Part shown: piece by piece, positions 1 to 9,464 of the stretch
How the letters are laid out: the number at the start of each line of letters is the position of its first letter
Numbering within the stretch: the stretch's first letter is position 1
Assembly: GCA_964522605.1 (NCBI GenBank)
Contig: CAZFWV010000023.1
Span: 1-40,148 of the forward strand
Length of the DNA stretch: 40,148 nucleotides
Direction of reading: 5' to 3'
Origin: CAVZLD01 sp964522605
Lineage (GTDB): Bacteria; Planctomycetota; Planctomycetia; Pirellulales; Pirellulaceae
Program-made: the position numbers and the translations under genes
Notes under the pieces: model-generated
What the model was told of the DNA's origin: nothing
Database searches by the model: none
Seen by the model: the letters and a program-made list of their open reading frames with translations, nothing else

Positions 1-51
1 CGCGTTCGTGAACGGGCCCAAGCCGCCATTGGAGGTCGCACAGTCTACTAA
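1..51 (+). CDS. Possible C-terminal end of a gene entering from the left
   Basis: The first frame is open from base 1 and reads RVRERAQAAIGGRTVY before a TAA stop at 49-51. The residues look like an ordinary protein tail, and the hairpin cluster that follows is typical of gene ends in this window. Only 16 codons are visible, so no family can be named and the frame could be open by chance. Confidence 0.35.
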   Translation, partial: RVRERAQAAIGGRTVY

Positions 52-87
52 TTCATTGTTTGGATGGTTCGGAAGGAATTACTTCAT

Positions 88-217
88 CCTCCCGCGTGCG
101 GGAGGGTCGGACGCGGAGCGTCCGGGGAGGGTCTTGGGTGAACGAGCAACGTCCGCCGAATGCGTTGCGCACTCCGCCCTCTCCAGGCCTGCCGGCCTGA
201 CTCTCCCAGAGGGAGAG
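88..217. repeat. Cluster of four short perfect hairpins
   Basis: Four inverted repeats follow one another: CCTCCCGC/GCGGGAGG (88-95/98-105), GGACGC/GCGTCC (109-114/118-123), CAGGCC/GGCCTG (184-189/194-199) and CTCTCCC/GGGAGAG (201-207/211-217). The loops are 2 to 4 bases. The cluster lies between the possible gene end at 51 and the DUF1559 gene. It could act as a terminator or be a REP-like mosaic; the sequence alone does not decide. Confidence 0.6.
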
Positions 218-284
218 TGAATCCTGTCCATAAACACCGGCAAAACCAACACTTCTAAACTGCACGACCTCATTGGGTGGAGGT

Positions 285-306
285 GCCGACTTGAGACAGA
301 TCGGGC
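285..306. repeat. Imperfect copy of a 21-nt dispersed hairpin repeat
   Basis: This is a slightly decayed copy (GCCGACTTGAGACA then GATCGGGC) of the hairpin whose two clean copies lie at 39932-39952 and 40006-40026. The clean form is a 9-bp stem GCCGACTTG/CAAGTCGGC around an AGA loop. It sits in the noncoding leader region before the DUF1559 gene. Between 218 and 453 I see no other gene or clear promoter. Confidence 0.55.
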
Positions 307-453
307 TAGGGAGCTCGGCGGTGGTGCCACGATGAGCCGAACAGCCAGAACCAAGCCATTTTCAGAATTGCGCGGGGCGTTATGATGGATGGGGTACGAT
401 GCAACTTTACTTGGGCAAAGAGCCAGGACGCTGGTTCCTGAGTTGCTGATTTT

Positions 454-1647
<1,194 letters not shown>

Positions 1648-1658
1648 GGATGGTTGGG

Positions 1659-1731
1659 TGAGGCTCTAAGACAAGAGGCTCGTTTCAAATCGTCCTCCCG
1701 GAATCGCCGAATTTGCGTTTGCGTCCTCCCT
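1659..1731. repeat. Dispersed gene-end repeat, copy 1
   Basis: This stretch just after the DUF1559 stop resembles 28655-28724 after the DUF5671 gene pair. Shared blocks include GGCTC, ACAAG, CGTTTtCAATCG, GCCGAA and the terminal TGCGTCCTCC. It has no coding signature. It belongs to the interspersed intergenic repeats that follow several genes here. The similarity was judged by eye. Confidence 0.5.
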
Positions 1732-1807
1732 TGGTGAGCGACCCTCGCCGGCTCGGGTGGAACGGATCGAGAAGGTTTGAACACCAGATGCGAGGAGCCG
1801 GGGGCTG

Positions 1808-2206
1808 ATGGTTTGGGGGATCCGTGGGGCTATCGTTTGCATCGCGCTCGGCTTCGTTCTGTTGTTGAGTTCCTTTCTTTGGCCGCAGCTGTTCAAGGAC
1901 AAGTGGGTCTGGGACGATACCCAGGCCCAAGAGCTTTCGGCCGCAGCGGCCAATCTGCATCAATTGACGCATGAGTCCGCCGAGATTCAGGTTGACGAGA
2001 GGTCGGACGCCGCCGAAAAACAACGGGCCGCAGACGAACTCGCCGCCGCGCAGAGCCGCTATCAGGCCTCTCGCCAACAACTGGAACGAGCGCAGGCATC
2101 TCGTCAATCGACCGCCGTCGTTCTCCGCTGGCTCGGTGTCGCCCTTCTGATCATCGGGTTGCTGCGGTACACGGCGGTGCGAGAAAAAACGGGGAGTCGG
2201 AAGTAG
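1808..2206 (+). CDS. Hypothetical protein with two membrane helices and a coiled-coil middle
   Basis: The 132-aa product has an N-terminal hydrophobic helix (about residues 4-26), an Ala/Gln/Arg-rich helical stretch predicted to form a coiled coil (about 38-100) and a second hydrophobic helix (about 104-122), then a short basic tail. A GAGGAG sequence at 1792-1797 supports the ATG at 1808. The topology would place the coiled coil on one side of the membrane between two anchors. I do not recognise a family and the neighbours give no clue. Confidence 0.75.
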   Translation: MVWGIRGAIVCIALGFVLLLSSFLWPQLFKDKWVWDDTQAQELSAAAANLHQLTHESAEIQVDERSDAAEKQRAADELAAAQSRYQASRQQLERAQASRQSTAVVLRWLGVALLIIGLLRYTAVREKTGSRK

Positions 2207-2313
2207 CGCGATCCGGGGCGATCGGCGACACGGTTGCTCGAAGCCACCCCGATCTGGAATCGCTGATTCCGCGGACGTGAATGGTCTGACCCATCCGGCC
2301 CGATTTGGGCGTC

Positions 2314-2661
2314 TCAGGCGGAGTCATTCACTTGGGCCTGCAGCATCTGCTCGACCGCTTCCTGGCCCGTCATCCCGACCTTAATGCCATACTCGGCGGC
2401 TTTCGGTGTGACGCCGACGATCCGAGCCTTCAGTAAGTCCTCCGGTTCCACGAGAGGGTGACTTGGCGTGCCTTTCGCGATTGCAATCGCTTGTCCGAAT
2501 TCCGCCGGGGTGACCAAGTCGTAGATGCCGCATCCGACAATTCCGGCGCGGGTGAGGATGGAACAGTACTGCCCCTTGTGCCAGCGATGGCTCATCCCAA
2601 TCGCCGTGCCGTGCTCGAATTGCATGGTCTTCTTCGTCGAGCGGGGTAGCGGTTCATCCAT
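2314..2661 (-). CDS. DUF1805 (YunC-like) domain protein
   Basis: The 115-aa protein matches the DUF1805 pattern: an early strand region, then CGIYDLVTPAEFGQAIAIAKG, a segment on the DLLKARIVGVTPKAAEYGIK theme, and the closing VGMTGQEAVEQM. The family is small, widespread and of unknown function; Bacillus YunC is a known member. I chose the inner ATG at 2661 because GGAGGA lies about 7 bases upstream, whereas the longer frame to 2727 adds a basic unstructured tail without a ribosome site. It is transcribed alone, convergent with the gene at 1808. Confidence 0.85.
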   Translation of the reverse strand: MDEPLPRSTKKTMQFEHGTAIGMSHRWHKGQYCSILTRAGIVGCGIYDLVTPAEFGQAIAIAKGTPSHPLVEPEDLLKARIVGVTPKAAEYGIKVGMTGQEAVEQMLQAQVNDSA

Positions 2662-2910
2662 GGGAGTCCTCCGAACTTGATTCGCCGCGGAAGCGATTCT
2701 TGACGCGGCCCGTCTGCCACCAGCCAACCCGCGAAAAGAACAGGTTTTGAACGCGCTCTAGTCTAAGCCCATGCGGTGGGTCTGTCGAAGGGGGCCTCGG
2801 CGGGCTGAATGGGCATGACCTGCGTCGACAAACGGTGGAGCAGCGGTGATAATCAGAGACCGATTGACGTTGAACACCAGTAAACTGATTTTCGATCGGA
2901 GGCACGGATC

Positions 2911-3702
2911 ATGATGCTGCATCGGACACGAATGATTGCCGGTTTGTTCTTCGCCGTGTTACTCGGGTTTGCGTCGGCGCAGGTCGTTCACGCGGCGGAA
3001 ACGGCGTCCGGCGGGGATTCGGATAGAGACCAACCGGTTCGCGTGTTGATTACTTACGGCGGTCACGATTTCGAAGAGGCAGCCTTCTGGTCGATGTTCG
3101 ACTCGATGGAGGGAATTCAGTACGACCGAATGGAATTGCCGCAGGCCTTCGACCGGCTTGGGCCCGACCTTGCCGATCAATACGATGTGTTGGTGCGTTT
3201 CGACATGCTGGACGGGATGACGCCCGAACAACGGCGGGCATTCGTCGAATTGCTGCGAGACCGCGGGATCGGACTTGTTTCGCTGCACCACAATCTCGGC
3301 TCGCATCGAAATTGGGAAGACTATCGAGAAATCATCGGCGGCAGCTATCTGTTTGCTTCCGCGAAGATACACGGTCGCGACTATGAAGCTTCGGATTACC
3401 ACCACTGGGATCGCACACAGTACACGCCGGTCGCGCTGGAGCATCCCATTACCAAGGGGATTGGATCGTTCTTGGAAATCGGCGGCGGAGAAACGTACGA
3501 ACGATGTTATGTGGCCGATGATGTGCAGGTACTGCTGAAGACAGATCAAAAGCAGACGACCCCCGAACAGATGTGGGTCAAATCGTTCGGCAAGAGCCGC
3601 ATCGTCTATTTGATGCCGGGGCACGGTCCCCAGAGTTGGGATGTGCCGGAGTATCGTGAGATCCTCCGTCGCGCGATCATCTGGTCGAAAGACCGCCCCT
3701 AG
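2911..3702 (+). CDS. Secreted ThuA-like domain protein
   Basis: The 263-aa protein begins with a signal peptide (hydrophobic run to about residue 24, cleavage near VVHA-AE). It is followed by a ThuA-like, glutamine-amidotransferase-like fold: VRVLITYGGHDFEEAAFWS, a YDVLVRFDM strand, GIGLVSLHHNLGSHRNWEDY, and a C-terminal VYLMPGHGPQSWDVPEYREI. ThuA-like proteins are abundant in planctomycetes and linked to carbohydrate use; the exact reaction is unknown. GGAGG at 2898-2902 supports the start. The gene ends before a hairpin shared with the convergent membrane protein gene. Confidence 0.9.
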   Translation: MMLHRTRMIAGLFFAVLLGFASAQVVHAAETASGGDSDRDQPVRVLITYGGHDFEEAAFWSMFDSMEGIQYDRMELPQAFDRLGPDLADQYDVLVRFDMLDGMTPEQRRAFVELLRDRGIGLVSLHHNLGSHRNWEDYREIIGGSYLFASAKIHGRDYEASDYHHWDRTQYTPVALEHPITKGIGSFLEIGGGETYERCYVADDVQVLLKTDQKQTTPEQMWVKSFGKSRIVYLMPGHGPQSWDVPEYREILRRAIIWSKDRP

Positions 3703-3747
3703 AATCGCCGCGCCCGACCCTGTCTTCGTATTCAAGCCGTTCACTCT

Positions 3748-3775
3748 TTCTCTCCGCAGAGGGCCGCGGAGAGAA
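3748..3775. terminator. Hairpin between convergent genes
   Basis: A perfect 10-bp stem TTCTCTCCGC/GCGGAGAGAA surrounds an 8-base loop. It lies between the convergent stops at 3702 and 3800, so it could terminate transcription from both sides. There is no clear T tract, so intrinsic termination is not proven. It resembles the CCGC/GCGG-rich repeat at 32776-32863 and may be a repeat element. Confidence 0.5.
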
Positions 3776-3799
3776 TGTGACTGAAGCTCGGCACGCGGC

Positions 3800-4219
3800 T
3801 CAGTGAACGGACCCGGAGGGTCTCGGGCGATTCAGCACCAGAATGGCAATTCCAATGGCGGCGTCCCAAGGTCCCTCGTACAGCGTCCACCAGAGTGGCA
3901 GTCCTGCCTGAAAATCGATCCACAACAGAATCAGGCCAAAAGCCAACATGGCGCAGCCCAAGAAATCGAGCACGATTCGATGTCGCGGCAGGTCAAACGA
4001 GACCAACCACATCAGGCCGCCCAGGAGCGCATAAAAGAGTGATGTCGAACGAGCCAGGTAGGAGACGATCGGATTGGCAGGTAGGGGACCCAGTCCGAGC
4101 CACTGATGCGTTGTGTCCATCCATCCGAACGGCATCAAGGCACAGGGCAATGCCAGCAAGGCGGCCGTGCCCACCACGCGGAGGACCCATCGAAGCATCT
4201 GGTCTGAACGCCTTGTCAT
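3800..4219 (-). CDS. Hypothetical four-helix integral membrane protein
   Basis: The 139-aa protein has four hydrophobic segments (near residues 10-32, 52-75, 82-103 and 116-133), with acidic/aromatic loops such as WMDTTHQWLG and YEGPWDAAIG. Similar small inner-membrane proteins of unknown function are common in planctomycetes. The start at 4219 (MTRRSDQM) is preceded by GGGAGAA; the longer frame to 4348 adds a basic non-membrane stretch and looks noncoding. No family name can be given. Confidence 0.75.
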   Translation of the reverse strand: MTRRSDQMLRWVLRVVGTAALLALPCALMPFGWMDTTHQWLGLGPLPANPIVSYLARSTSLFYALLGGLMWLVSFDLPRHRIVLDFLGCAMLAFGLILLWIDFQAGLPLWWTLYEGPWDAAIGIAILVLNRPRPSGSVH

Positions 4220-4377
4220 GCCGGAAAGGTTCTCCCTGGATTTCGCGTTAAACACCTTTTGTATTCGCCACGACACACGGATCCCCCGATGCCGAAGAAG
4301 AGGGAATCTGCGCACCAGGCAAGCATACGATGAAAACCAGAGCCGCACGGTGGTTGTCCATCGATATCCGCGAGGAG

Positions 4378-5514
4378 TCAGCGCCCGGTATTTTCATCGG
4401 TTTGATCGGCATGCGTGTCGTTCAGCGATTTCAGTTGCAGGAGAAAACTGCAATTCTGTCCGGGGTCTTCGCTGGAATCCTGCCAATAAAGCCATCCACC
4501 AACCTGCTCGTCATCCGTAATCGTCAGCGCGCTGCTAAAGATCGCTTCGCGCGGGAGCGGCAACGGAACCTGTTGACCGTCGCGCCAGAGGAACGCCTGG
4601 GTTCCGCCTTCTGGTCCGGGCGGGTCATCACTCCAGCCGACGACCGTGCCGTGATTATTTACGTCGGTTGCCTGACAGGATGAGTCTCCCGGCAAAGGCG
4701 TCAAGATCTGTTCTCCTTCGTCCGGAATGAACAGATATGCCTGTCTCTTTCCGCGGACCGTGATTCGACCGACAGCCATTCCCTGGTCATTGATATTCGC
4801 CAGATGAACTGCCCGCTCAGCCAATTTCCGACGCTCCCAACTGCCGTCGTCGCTGCGCTTCCAGGTGAACAAGTGGTTCAGGTATTGGGGGATGGGGGCT
4901 TCGACGATTTCCACCGCGAGACTCGCTGCCGCGTAGTTTCCGTCATCGCTGATGACCGTGTGAGCGGACGTGAGCAGCGGATTGAATGGTTCGGGAGCAG
5001 ACAGAAGAACGCATTTCCATTGCTCCTCGTCCCGTTGCCACAGGCATGGCAAAAGGCGAGGCGGATCTCGACCGGTCAGATAACCGCTGACCGTCGACGC
5101 ACTCGCATCAATATCGAATGCGCACGAGCCTCGAAATCCATCGGGCAGCTCCAACAGGACAACTCGTCCGCTCGAGAATTCCCAGATGCATGCCTGCTGG
5201 TTTCCCTGCGGATGTCCCATCGGACGCGTGGCAAAGCCAACCGCCCAACCGTTTTCGCTCAAGCGATAGACTTCTCGGTGCGTGAAGCTCTTGGGGATCG
5301 ACAACGATTGCTGCAGGTCGTCCTTGCGCAGCATCGGGACCGGTGACAGAGCGGACGTTGGCTCGACAATTTCCCGCTCCATCAGCATCAGGCCCTGTTG
5401 GCTCAAATCGAGCACGCGACTGATTCCCGGTGGTTCCACGAATCGGACGAGCGGTAGATTTTCCTCTGGGGCTGCACAAACGGCCAGAACGATCAAACCG
5501 TGGGTGACCCACAT
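4378..5514 (-). CDS. Exported protein with HAF-type repeats
   Basis: The 378-aa protein starts with a short signal-like segment (MWVTHGLIVLAVCAA). It contains several repeats of the type found in the HAF family: strand, then INDQGMAVGR, then W/Y-x-L-F, for example VNNHGTVVGW followed by AFLWRDGQ and ITDDEQVGGWLYW. Such repeats probably build a beta-propeller-like extracellular domain of unknown ligand. An AGGAA lies about 9 bases before the ATG. It is a single gene facing the membrane protein gene at 3800. Confidence 0.75.
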   Translation of the reverse strand: MWVTHGLIVLAVCAAPEENLPLVRFVEPPGISRVLDLSQQGLMLMEREIVEPTSALSPVPMLRKDDLQQSLSIPKSFTHREVYRLSENGWAVGFATRPMGHPQGNQQACIWEFSSGRVVLLELPDGFRGSCAFDIDASASTVSGYLTGRDPPRLLPCLWQRDEEQWKCVLLSAPEPFNPLLTSAHTVISDDGNYAAASLAVEIVEAPIPQYLNHLFTWKRSDDGSWERRKLAERAVHLANINDQGMAVGRITVRGKRQAYLFIPDEGEQILTPLPGDSSCQATDVNNHGTVVGWSDDPPGPEGGTQAFLWRDGQQVPLPLPREAIFSSALTITDDEQVGGWLYWQDSSEDPGQNCSFLLQLKSLNDTHADQTDENTGR

Positions 5515-5594
5515 CTGATGATTTCCTGCTTCGCGAATTAAGTTGTCCGCAGATCAAAGCCAATCGGGACCAGTTTGCCCAAGCCACCCTGGGA

Positions 5595-5707
5595 GATGAC
5601 TCAGAAATAACTTCGGCATCTCGGACCTTTCGTTTCACCGCGTGCCCAGCGGGCCGCGGAGGATTTCTCCCTACGCGCGGGGCGATGCCCGCGCGGTTAA
5701 ACGAGGA
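5595..5707. repeat. Dispersed mosaic repeat, copy A
   Basis: This copy shares nearly its whole length with 28729-28871. Both start GATGACTC, pass through AACTTCGGCATC or GCTTCGGCATC and CCGCGTGCCCAGCGGGCCGC, and end GCGGTTAAACGAGGA. The copy here lacks an internal segment of about 30 bases that the other copy has. It lies in the 245-base space between the HAF-like and beta-helix genes, where I see no gene. Confidence 0.8.
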
Positions 5708-5759
5708 TTTGGATCGTTCGCGTCATGTTCGAGATCAAGGGTCCCTTTCGCTCGAGTTG

Positions 5760-7853
5760 TCAGGGTACCATGGCACAGGGAGCTCGTCGCGTTCCGCTGT
5801 ATTGGTGCCATACCGCATCGAATGCGGCGCACAGATCCGACGCGCGGATCGAGCGGGCCGCGATTGTCGAGTCTTGTTCGTAGCGGCCTGTTTGGAGTGC
5901 GAGCACGAGGTCATTCGTCGTGAAATCTCCGTCCCCGTTCCAATCACCGCTGGCCCAACCGGAATTGCCGACCACCGGATCCTCATACTCGCCCGCCTGT
6001 AAGACGAGCACCAGGTCATCCGTGTCGAAGAACTGGTCGAGATTGGCATCACCCGCCGAGGTCTGCAGGATCTCACCGATCAGATAATCGAAATCCTGCC
6101 AGTCGACCTGGCCACTCCGATCCAGATCCATCGCCGGAGTTGTGGTGGATTCGCGAATGGACTGTGCCAGTAAGTCAATGTCGCTGGCGTCGACTCTTCC
6201 GTCGCGATTGAAATCACCCGGTTGTTGCCAGAATGGAAAGTAGCCCAGATCGGACCGCGTTCCATCGGGATCGCTGGGAGCCGCTGGGTCACCCGCGTCA
6301 ATTGCCGGCGACGAGGGATCGAGGTGGTAGTTATTCGCTGCTAGATCGACGAACAGCGGTTGGGCATCCAGGTTGCCGTCGCCACTGCCGGCGTAATCCC
6401 AGGGCTCGGCGAGGGAAGTGTAGTTGATGTGCAGATCGACCGGATCGTAATCCGTGCGGACCGGATCTCCTCCACTGCGTACGTGGATGATACTGTTCGT
6501 GATGTTGTAGGTAATTACGACATCGGGATCCGGTGCATCCTTATCCCGCGCACTAATCCCCAGCTTGGTATTTGCTATCGTTGTACGATCGATGTTCGTT
6601 CGAGGGCGCGAAGCTCCCGAACCCTTGGTCTCGACACCGATATCGGCATCGGTGAACAAGCACTGAGCAATCGTGACCTCGCCGTTAAAGACGCTGACGG
6701 CCTTGTCGTCCGCATTCCGCACGTAGAAGTCTTCGATCAGGACGTCCGAGCCAAGTGTGTCGATCGCGTCATCTTGAACGTACGCAATTACGCCCCCCGC
6801 CAAATGGATCTCCTGGCCCGCCTGCTGCCGATGGAGATAGATCCCATCGTTATCGTCCACGGTGCCGTTGTGATGATAGACGCCAGCCATTTCGACGATC
6901 CAACTGTCGCGAAACTCCAGCGCAGTATCCTCAATCTCCGGCCCCATGACCGCGCGCGACAGGAGTACGTCCGTCATCACGGCAGTGCCCGATGTCGCCT
7001 GCATGATCTTGCCCTGGATATCTGTGACACTGCTGTGACTCATATTCAAGGACCCGTTATCGCGCAGGCGCAGAGCCGGTCCCGAATTCGTGTGACCGCC
7101 TCGTGGCGACGTACCGGCCCGAGTGATTTCCACATACTCAAGCGCGACGCTTCCTCCCTGAACGTCCAGTTCACTCCAAGGCCGTTGTGGATCGCTTGCG
7201 GTGATCGTAATCGGCGATTCTTCCGTTCCGATCGCATTCAGAGTGCCCCGGACAATAATTTGTGTACCCAGTTGTGACTGGGGCGTTTGGGGCACGCCAT
7301 CCACCAGCAGGATTGTGCCGGGCGCAAGCTCCAAGAGATGGTCTTCCGGAACCGTCAGATCACCGGTGACGTGCACAACGCCGCTGACCGTCGTCGCGTC
7401 GCCGGTCAGTGTTCCCGACAATTCCTGGATGGGTGGATCGATCAGCGGGTCCAATTGTCGCGTGACCTGAACGCCGTTCCAATCCGCGATCAGCGAGAAG
7501 GGTTGGTTGCCGTCTACCGTGACCAGCACGCTTCCCATGCCGTTGACGAGCGATAATTCGCTGGTGGAAAGCGAGACCGCCGGATTGTCGCTGCTGAGCG
7601 CGGCGGACGCGTCCCAGATTTCCCGATCGACCCGGTCCGACTTTTCCAGCTGAACTCGGACGAGGATCGGCACCCCCGGCAGGTAGGTGTCTCGGACGAG
7701 CATCCGAAGTTGAATCGCTTCCTGAGCTTCCGCCACGGGCGGATTCGCGGGTTCCGCGAGGGGCAGCAACTCCAAATCTCCCGCTAGCATGCGGCGTTCT
7801 TCGAGGAGCTGCCATTGACCAAAGCGGAAGTTCCGCCTGCGATCGCGTTTCAT
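5760..7853 (-). CDS. LEPR-XLL surface protein with right-handed beta-helix and dockerin-like repeats
   Basis: The 697-aa protein opens with a basic stretch and LLEERRMLAGDLELL, a form of the planctomycete LEPR-XLL export motif. Residues about 30-150 look like a beta-sandwich. About 150-510 carry parallel beta-helix features (repeated short strands, SLNMSHSSVTDIQG, ITYNITNSIIH, LDAQPLFVDLAANNYHLDPS). Residues about 545-665 hold four EF-hand/dockerin type I loops (GDFNRDGRVDASD, MDLDRSGQVDW, GDANLDQFFDTDD, GDWNGDGDFTTND). It is probably an exported, calcium-binding surface or polysaccharide-associated protein. Unlike its relative at 38675 it has no PEP-CTERM tail and ends in CAMVP. The upstream ribosome site is weak. 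Confidence 0.9.
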   Translation of the reverse strand: MKRDRRRNFRFGQWQLLEERRMLAGDLELLPLAEPANPPVAEAQEAIQLRMLVRDTYLPGVPILVRVQLEKSDRVDREIWDASAALSSDNPAVSLSTSELSLVNGMGSVLVTVDGNQPFSLIADWNGVQVTRQLDPLIDPPIQELSGTLTGDATTVSGVVHVTGDLTVPEDHLLELAPGTILLVDGVPQTPQSQLGTQIIVRGTLNAIGTEESPITITASDPQRPWSELDVQGGSVALEYVEITRAGTSPRGGHTNSGPALRLRDNGSLNMSHSSVTDIQGKIMQATSGTAVMTDVLLSRAVMGPEIEDTALEFRDSWIVEMAGVYHHNGTVDDNDGIYLHRQQAGQEIHLAGGVIAYVQDDAIDTLGSDVLIEDFYVRNADDKAVSVFNGEVTIAQCLFTDADIGVETKGSGASRPRTNIDRTTIANTKLGISARDKDAPDPDVVITYNITNSIIHVRSGGDPVRTDYDPVDLHINYTSLAEPWDYAGSGDGNLDAQPLFVDLAANNYHLDPSSPAIDAGDPAAPSDPDGTRSDLGYFPFWQQPGDFNRDGRVDASDIDLLAQSIRESTTTPAMDLDRSGQVDWQDFDYLIGEILQTSAGDANLDQFFDTDDLVLVLQAGEYEDPVVGNSGWASGDWNGDGDFTTNDLVLALQTGRYEQDSTIAARSIRASDLCAAFDAVWHQYSGTRRAPCAMVP

Positions 7854-8335
7854 CTTCGAAGCCCTTCTGTTCCTTCAATTCACTGCGGCGCGGTCCAAGG
7901 TCCTCAAAAAGCCGCGCGAAACTGGCAAATGCCGGACTCCCGTCGGTCGTCGGGTTCACTGGCTGCGCCGCCGTCAATAACTTGCCTGCGAGCTTCCTCC
8001 GGCGACAATAAAGAACAACATGGTCATTTTTGGGCCGAAGCGGCTTGGGGCCAGGACGATCAGTGGGAGTCGCATGCCTGGTTGCACGGCATTGACTGCT
8101 GGGGAATCCAGGCCGCGAGGAACCCATCGGAGTCTGCTCAACGAGCGAATGACAGTCCACATTGTACTCCAAGCTGTCAATGGGACCCGAGCCGGCGCCC
8201 ACAGGTTTTCCCCGGCAGCGACAGAATCACGGCGATTTTTGGCGTCGTTGGAGTCTCACCGGGACGGCATGGTGTTGCAGCGTCTTGGTGTGTTCCTGTT
8301 CCTTTGCAGCGCAGGTGGGAAATGGAGGCGGAACA
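7854..8335. other. 482-base divergent intergenic region
   Basis: This space separates the start of the beta-helix gene (minus) from the start of the PDZ gene (plus), so it should hold both promoters. I find no convincing sigma-70 pair, no tRNA or riboswitch pattern, and no open frame with a ribosome site. The frame continuing upstream of 8336 has no export signal and is probably untranslated. Confidence 0.6.
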
Positions 8336-9286
8336 ATGCGAGGTGGAATTGCATGCGTGTTAATCACGATGAGCGGGCTTGTCGTGCCCGTCTGGCGTCC
8401 CGCGATCGGGCAGGATGACGGGACCATTGTTTCGGACGCGCCCGTACCTGAAACGCAGGTCGACCCGGGCGATCCGCCAACGGATCCACCGAATGCGTTG
8501 CCGGATCGGGAACTTGACGCCGATGGCACCGATGGGCCCAGTGGCCTGCTCGAACTGCGCGAAGTGCCTTCGCAGGAGCGACGCGCTCGCGATCCGGTCA
8601 TCAGGCAGCTTCCCGACGAAATGCAGCCGGGACCCTTGAAATGGCGAGAACGAATGCGGGCTCCGGCTCCCTATCCGCCTCCGACATTCTTCGATCCGCA
8701 GATGCGCACGCCTGCCCGGGTCCGCGTGATGGCGGGATTGGTCAACAATCCGTTCTACCTGGGTGTTTCACTGCAACCGGTAGGTGAGGCGCTCCGCTCC
8801 CACCTCAAGCTCGATCCGGCCGTCGGGCTGCTCGTCGAAGGGATCGCCGCCGACTCGCCTGCGGCCGCGGTCCTGCAGCCGTACGATGTGCTCACCGCGG
8901 TCGATGATGATCCCATCACGCAGCATGCGGATCTGGTACAAGCCGTACAGCAGGCAGGCACCGAAGAACGTGAATTGAAGTTGAGTCTGATCCGTGCTGG
9001 TCAGCCCCAAACGGTGAGCGTCAAGCCGGCCCAGCGAGGTGAGCGCGAGTTGATCTTCCGTTCGGATTCGACCGAGAGCGGCGTTGAGGAAGGCGTGCGG
9101 GAGTGGATCCCCATACCTTCCGAACCGGTAGAACGAGTGTTGCCCCGGTTGCAGCGTCCGGAGGATGACTGGTTCCAGCAGTATCGTCGTGAGCACGATG
9201 AACTGCGGCAGTTAATCGAACAGTTGCGGCGCGATGTCGATGAACTGCGAGATGCGAGTTCGTCTTCCGAACCCGACGGATCGTAG
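8336..9286 (+). CDS. Exported PDZ-domain protein with C-terminal coiled coil
   Basis: The 316-aa protein starts at an ATG with GGAGG seven bases upstream, giving a signal peptide (MRGGIACVLITMSGLVVPVW...AIGQ). A Pro/Asp-rich linker follows to about residue 110. Next comes one PDZ domain: FYLGVSLQPVGEALRSHL, then GLLVEGIAADSPAAAVLQPY, DVLTAVDDDPITQHADLVQA and ELKLSLIRAG. The tail (about 270-305) is a charged helix rich in E, L and R. No protease domain is present, so it is not an HtrA protease; a periplasmic scaffold or adaptor role is inferred. It converges with the SIMPL gene across a long inverted repeat. Confidence 0.85.
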   Translation: MRGGIACVLITMSGLVVPVWRPAIGQDDGTIVSDAPVPETQVDPGDPPTDPPNALPDRELDADGTDGPSGLLELREVPSQERRARDPVIRQLPDEMQPGPLKWRERMRAPAPYPPPTFFDPQMRTPARVRVMAGLVNNPFYLGVSLQPVGEALRSHLKLDPAVGLLVEGIAADSPAAAVLQPYDVLTAVDDDPITQHADLVQAVQQAGTEERELKLSLIRAGQPQTVSVKPAQRGERELIFRSDSTESGVEEGVREWIPIPSEPVERVLPRLQRPEDDWFQQYRREHDELRQLIEQLRRDVDELRDASSSSEPDGS

Positions 9287-9377
9287 TGCGCGGCGGTACT
9301 CTGGCCAGGCCGCCCCGCCAAACGCGTTCTCCCATGTGCTTCACGGCTTCGAACGCATTTTGAAAACCGCGTGATTC

Positions 9378-9448
9378 GGGAGGGCGAGGCTTCTGCCGAG
9401 CCGCAGGTCTCCGGACGATTCACGGCTCGGCAGGAGCTCCGCCCTCCC
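9378..9448. repeat. Long imperfect inverted repeat between convergent genes
   Basis: Two 26-base arms (9378-9403 and 9423-9448), beginning GGGAGGGCG and ending CGCCCTCCC, pair with three mismatches around a 19-base loop. The element fills the gap between the converging PDZ and SIMPL genes (stops at 9286 and 9465). It may act as a two-way transcription barrier, or be a REP-like mobile hairpin; there is no T tract to prove termination. Confidence 0.75.
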
Positions 9449-9464
9449 AATTTTGAAACCGCTC

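Noticed and set aside
7360..8202. 280-codon minus-strand open frame overlapping the start of the beta-helix gene
   Set aside because: It is a shadow of the real reading frame in GC-rich DNA; the composition is Arg/Pro/Gly-rich with no domain, and the beta-helix/LEPR-XLL frame is clearly coding.
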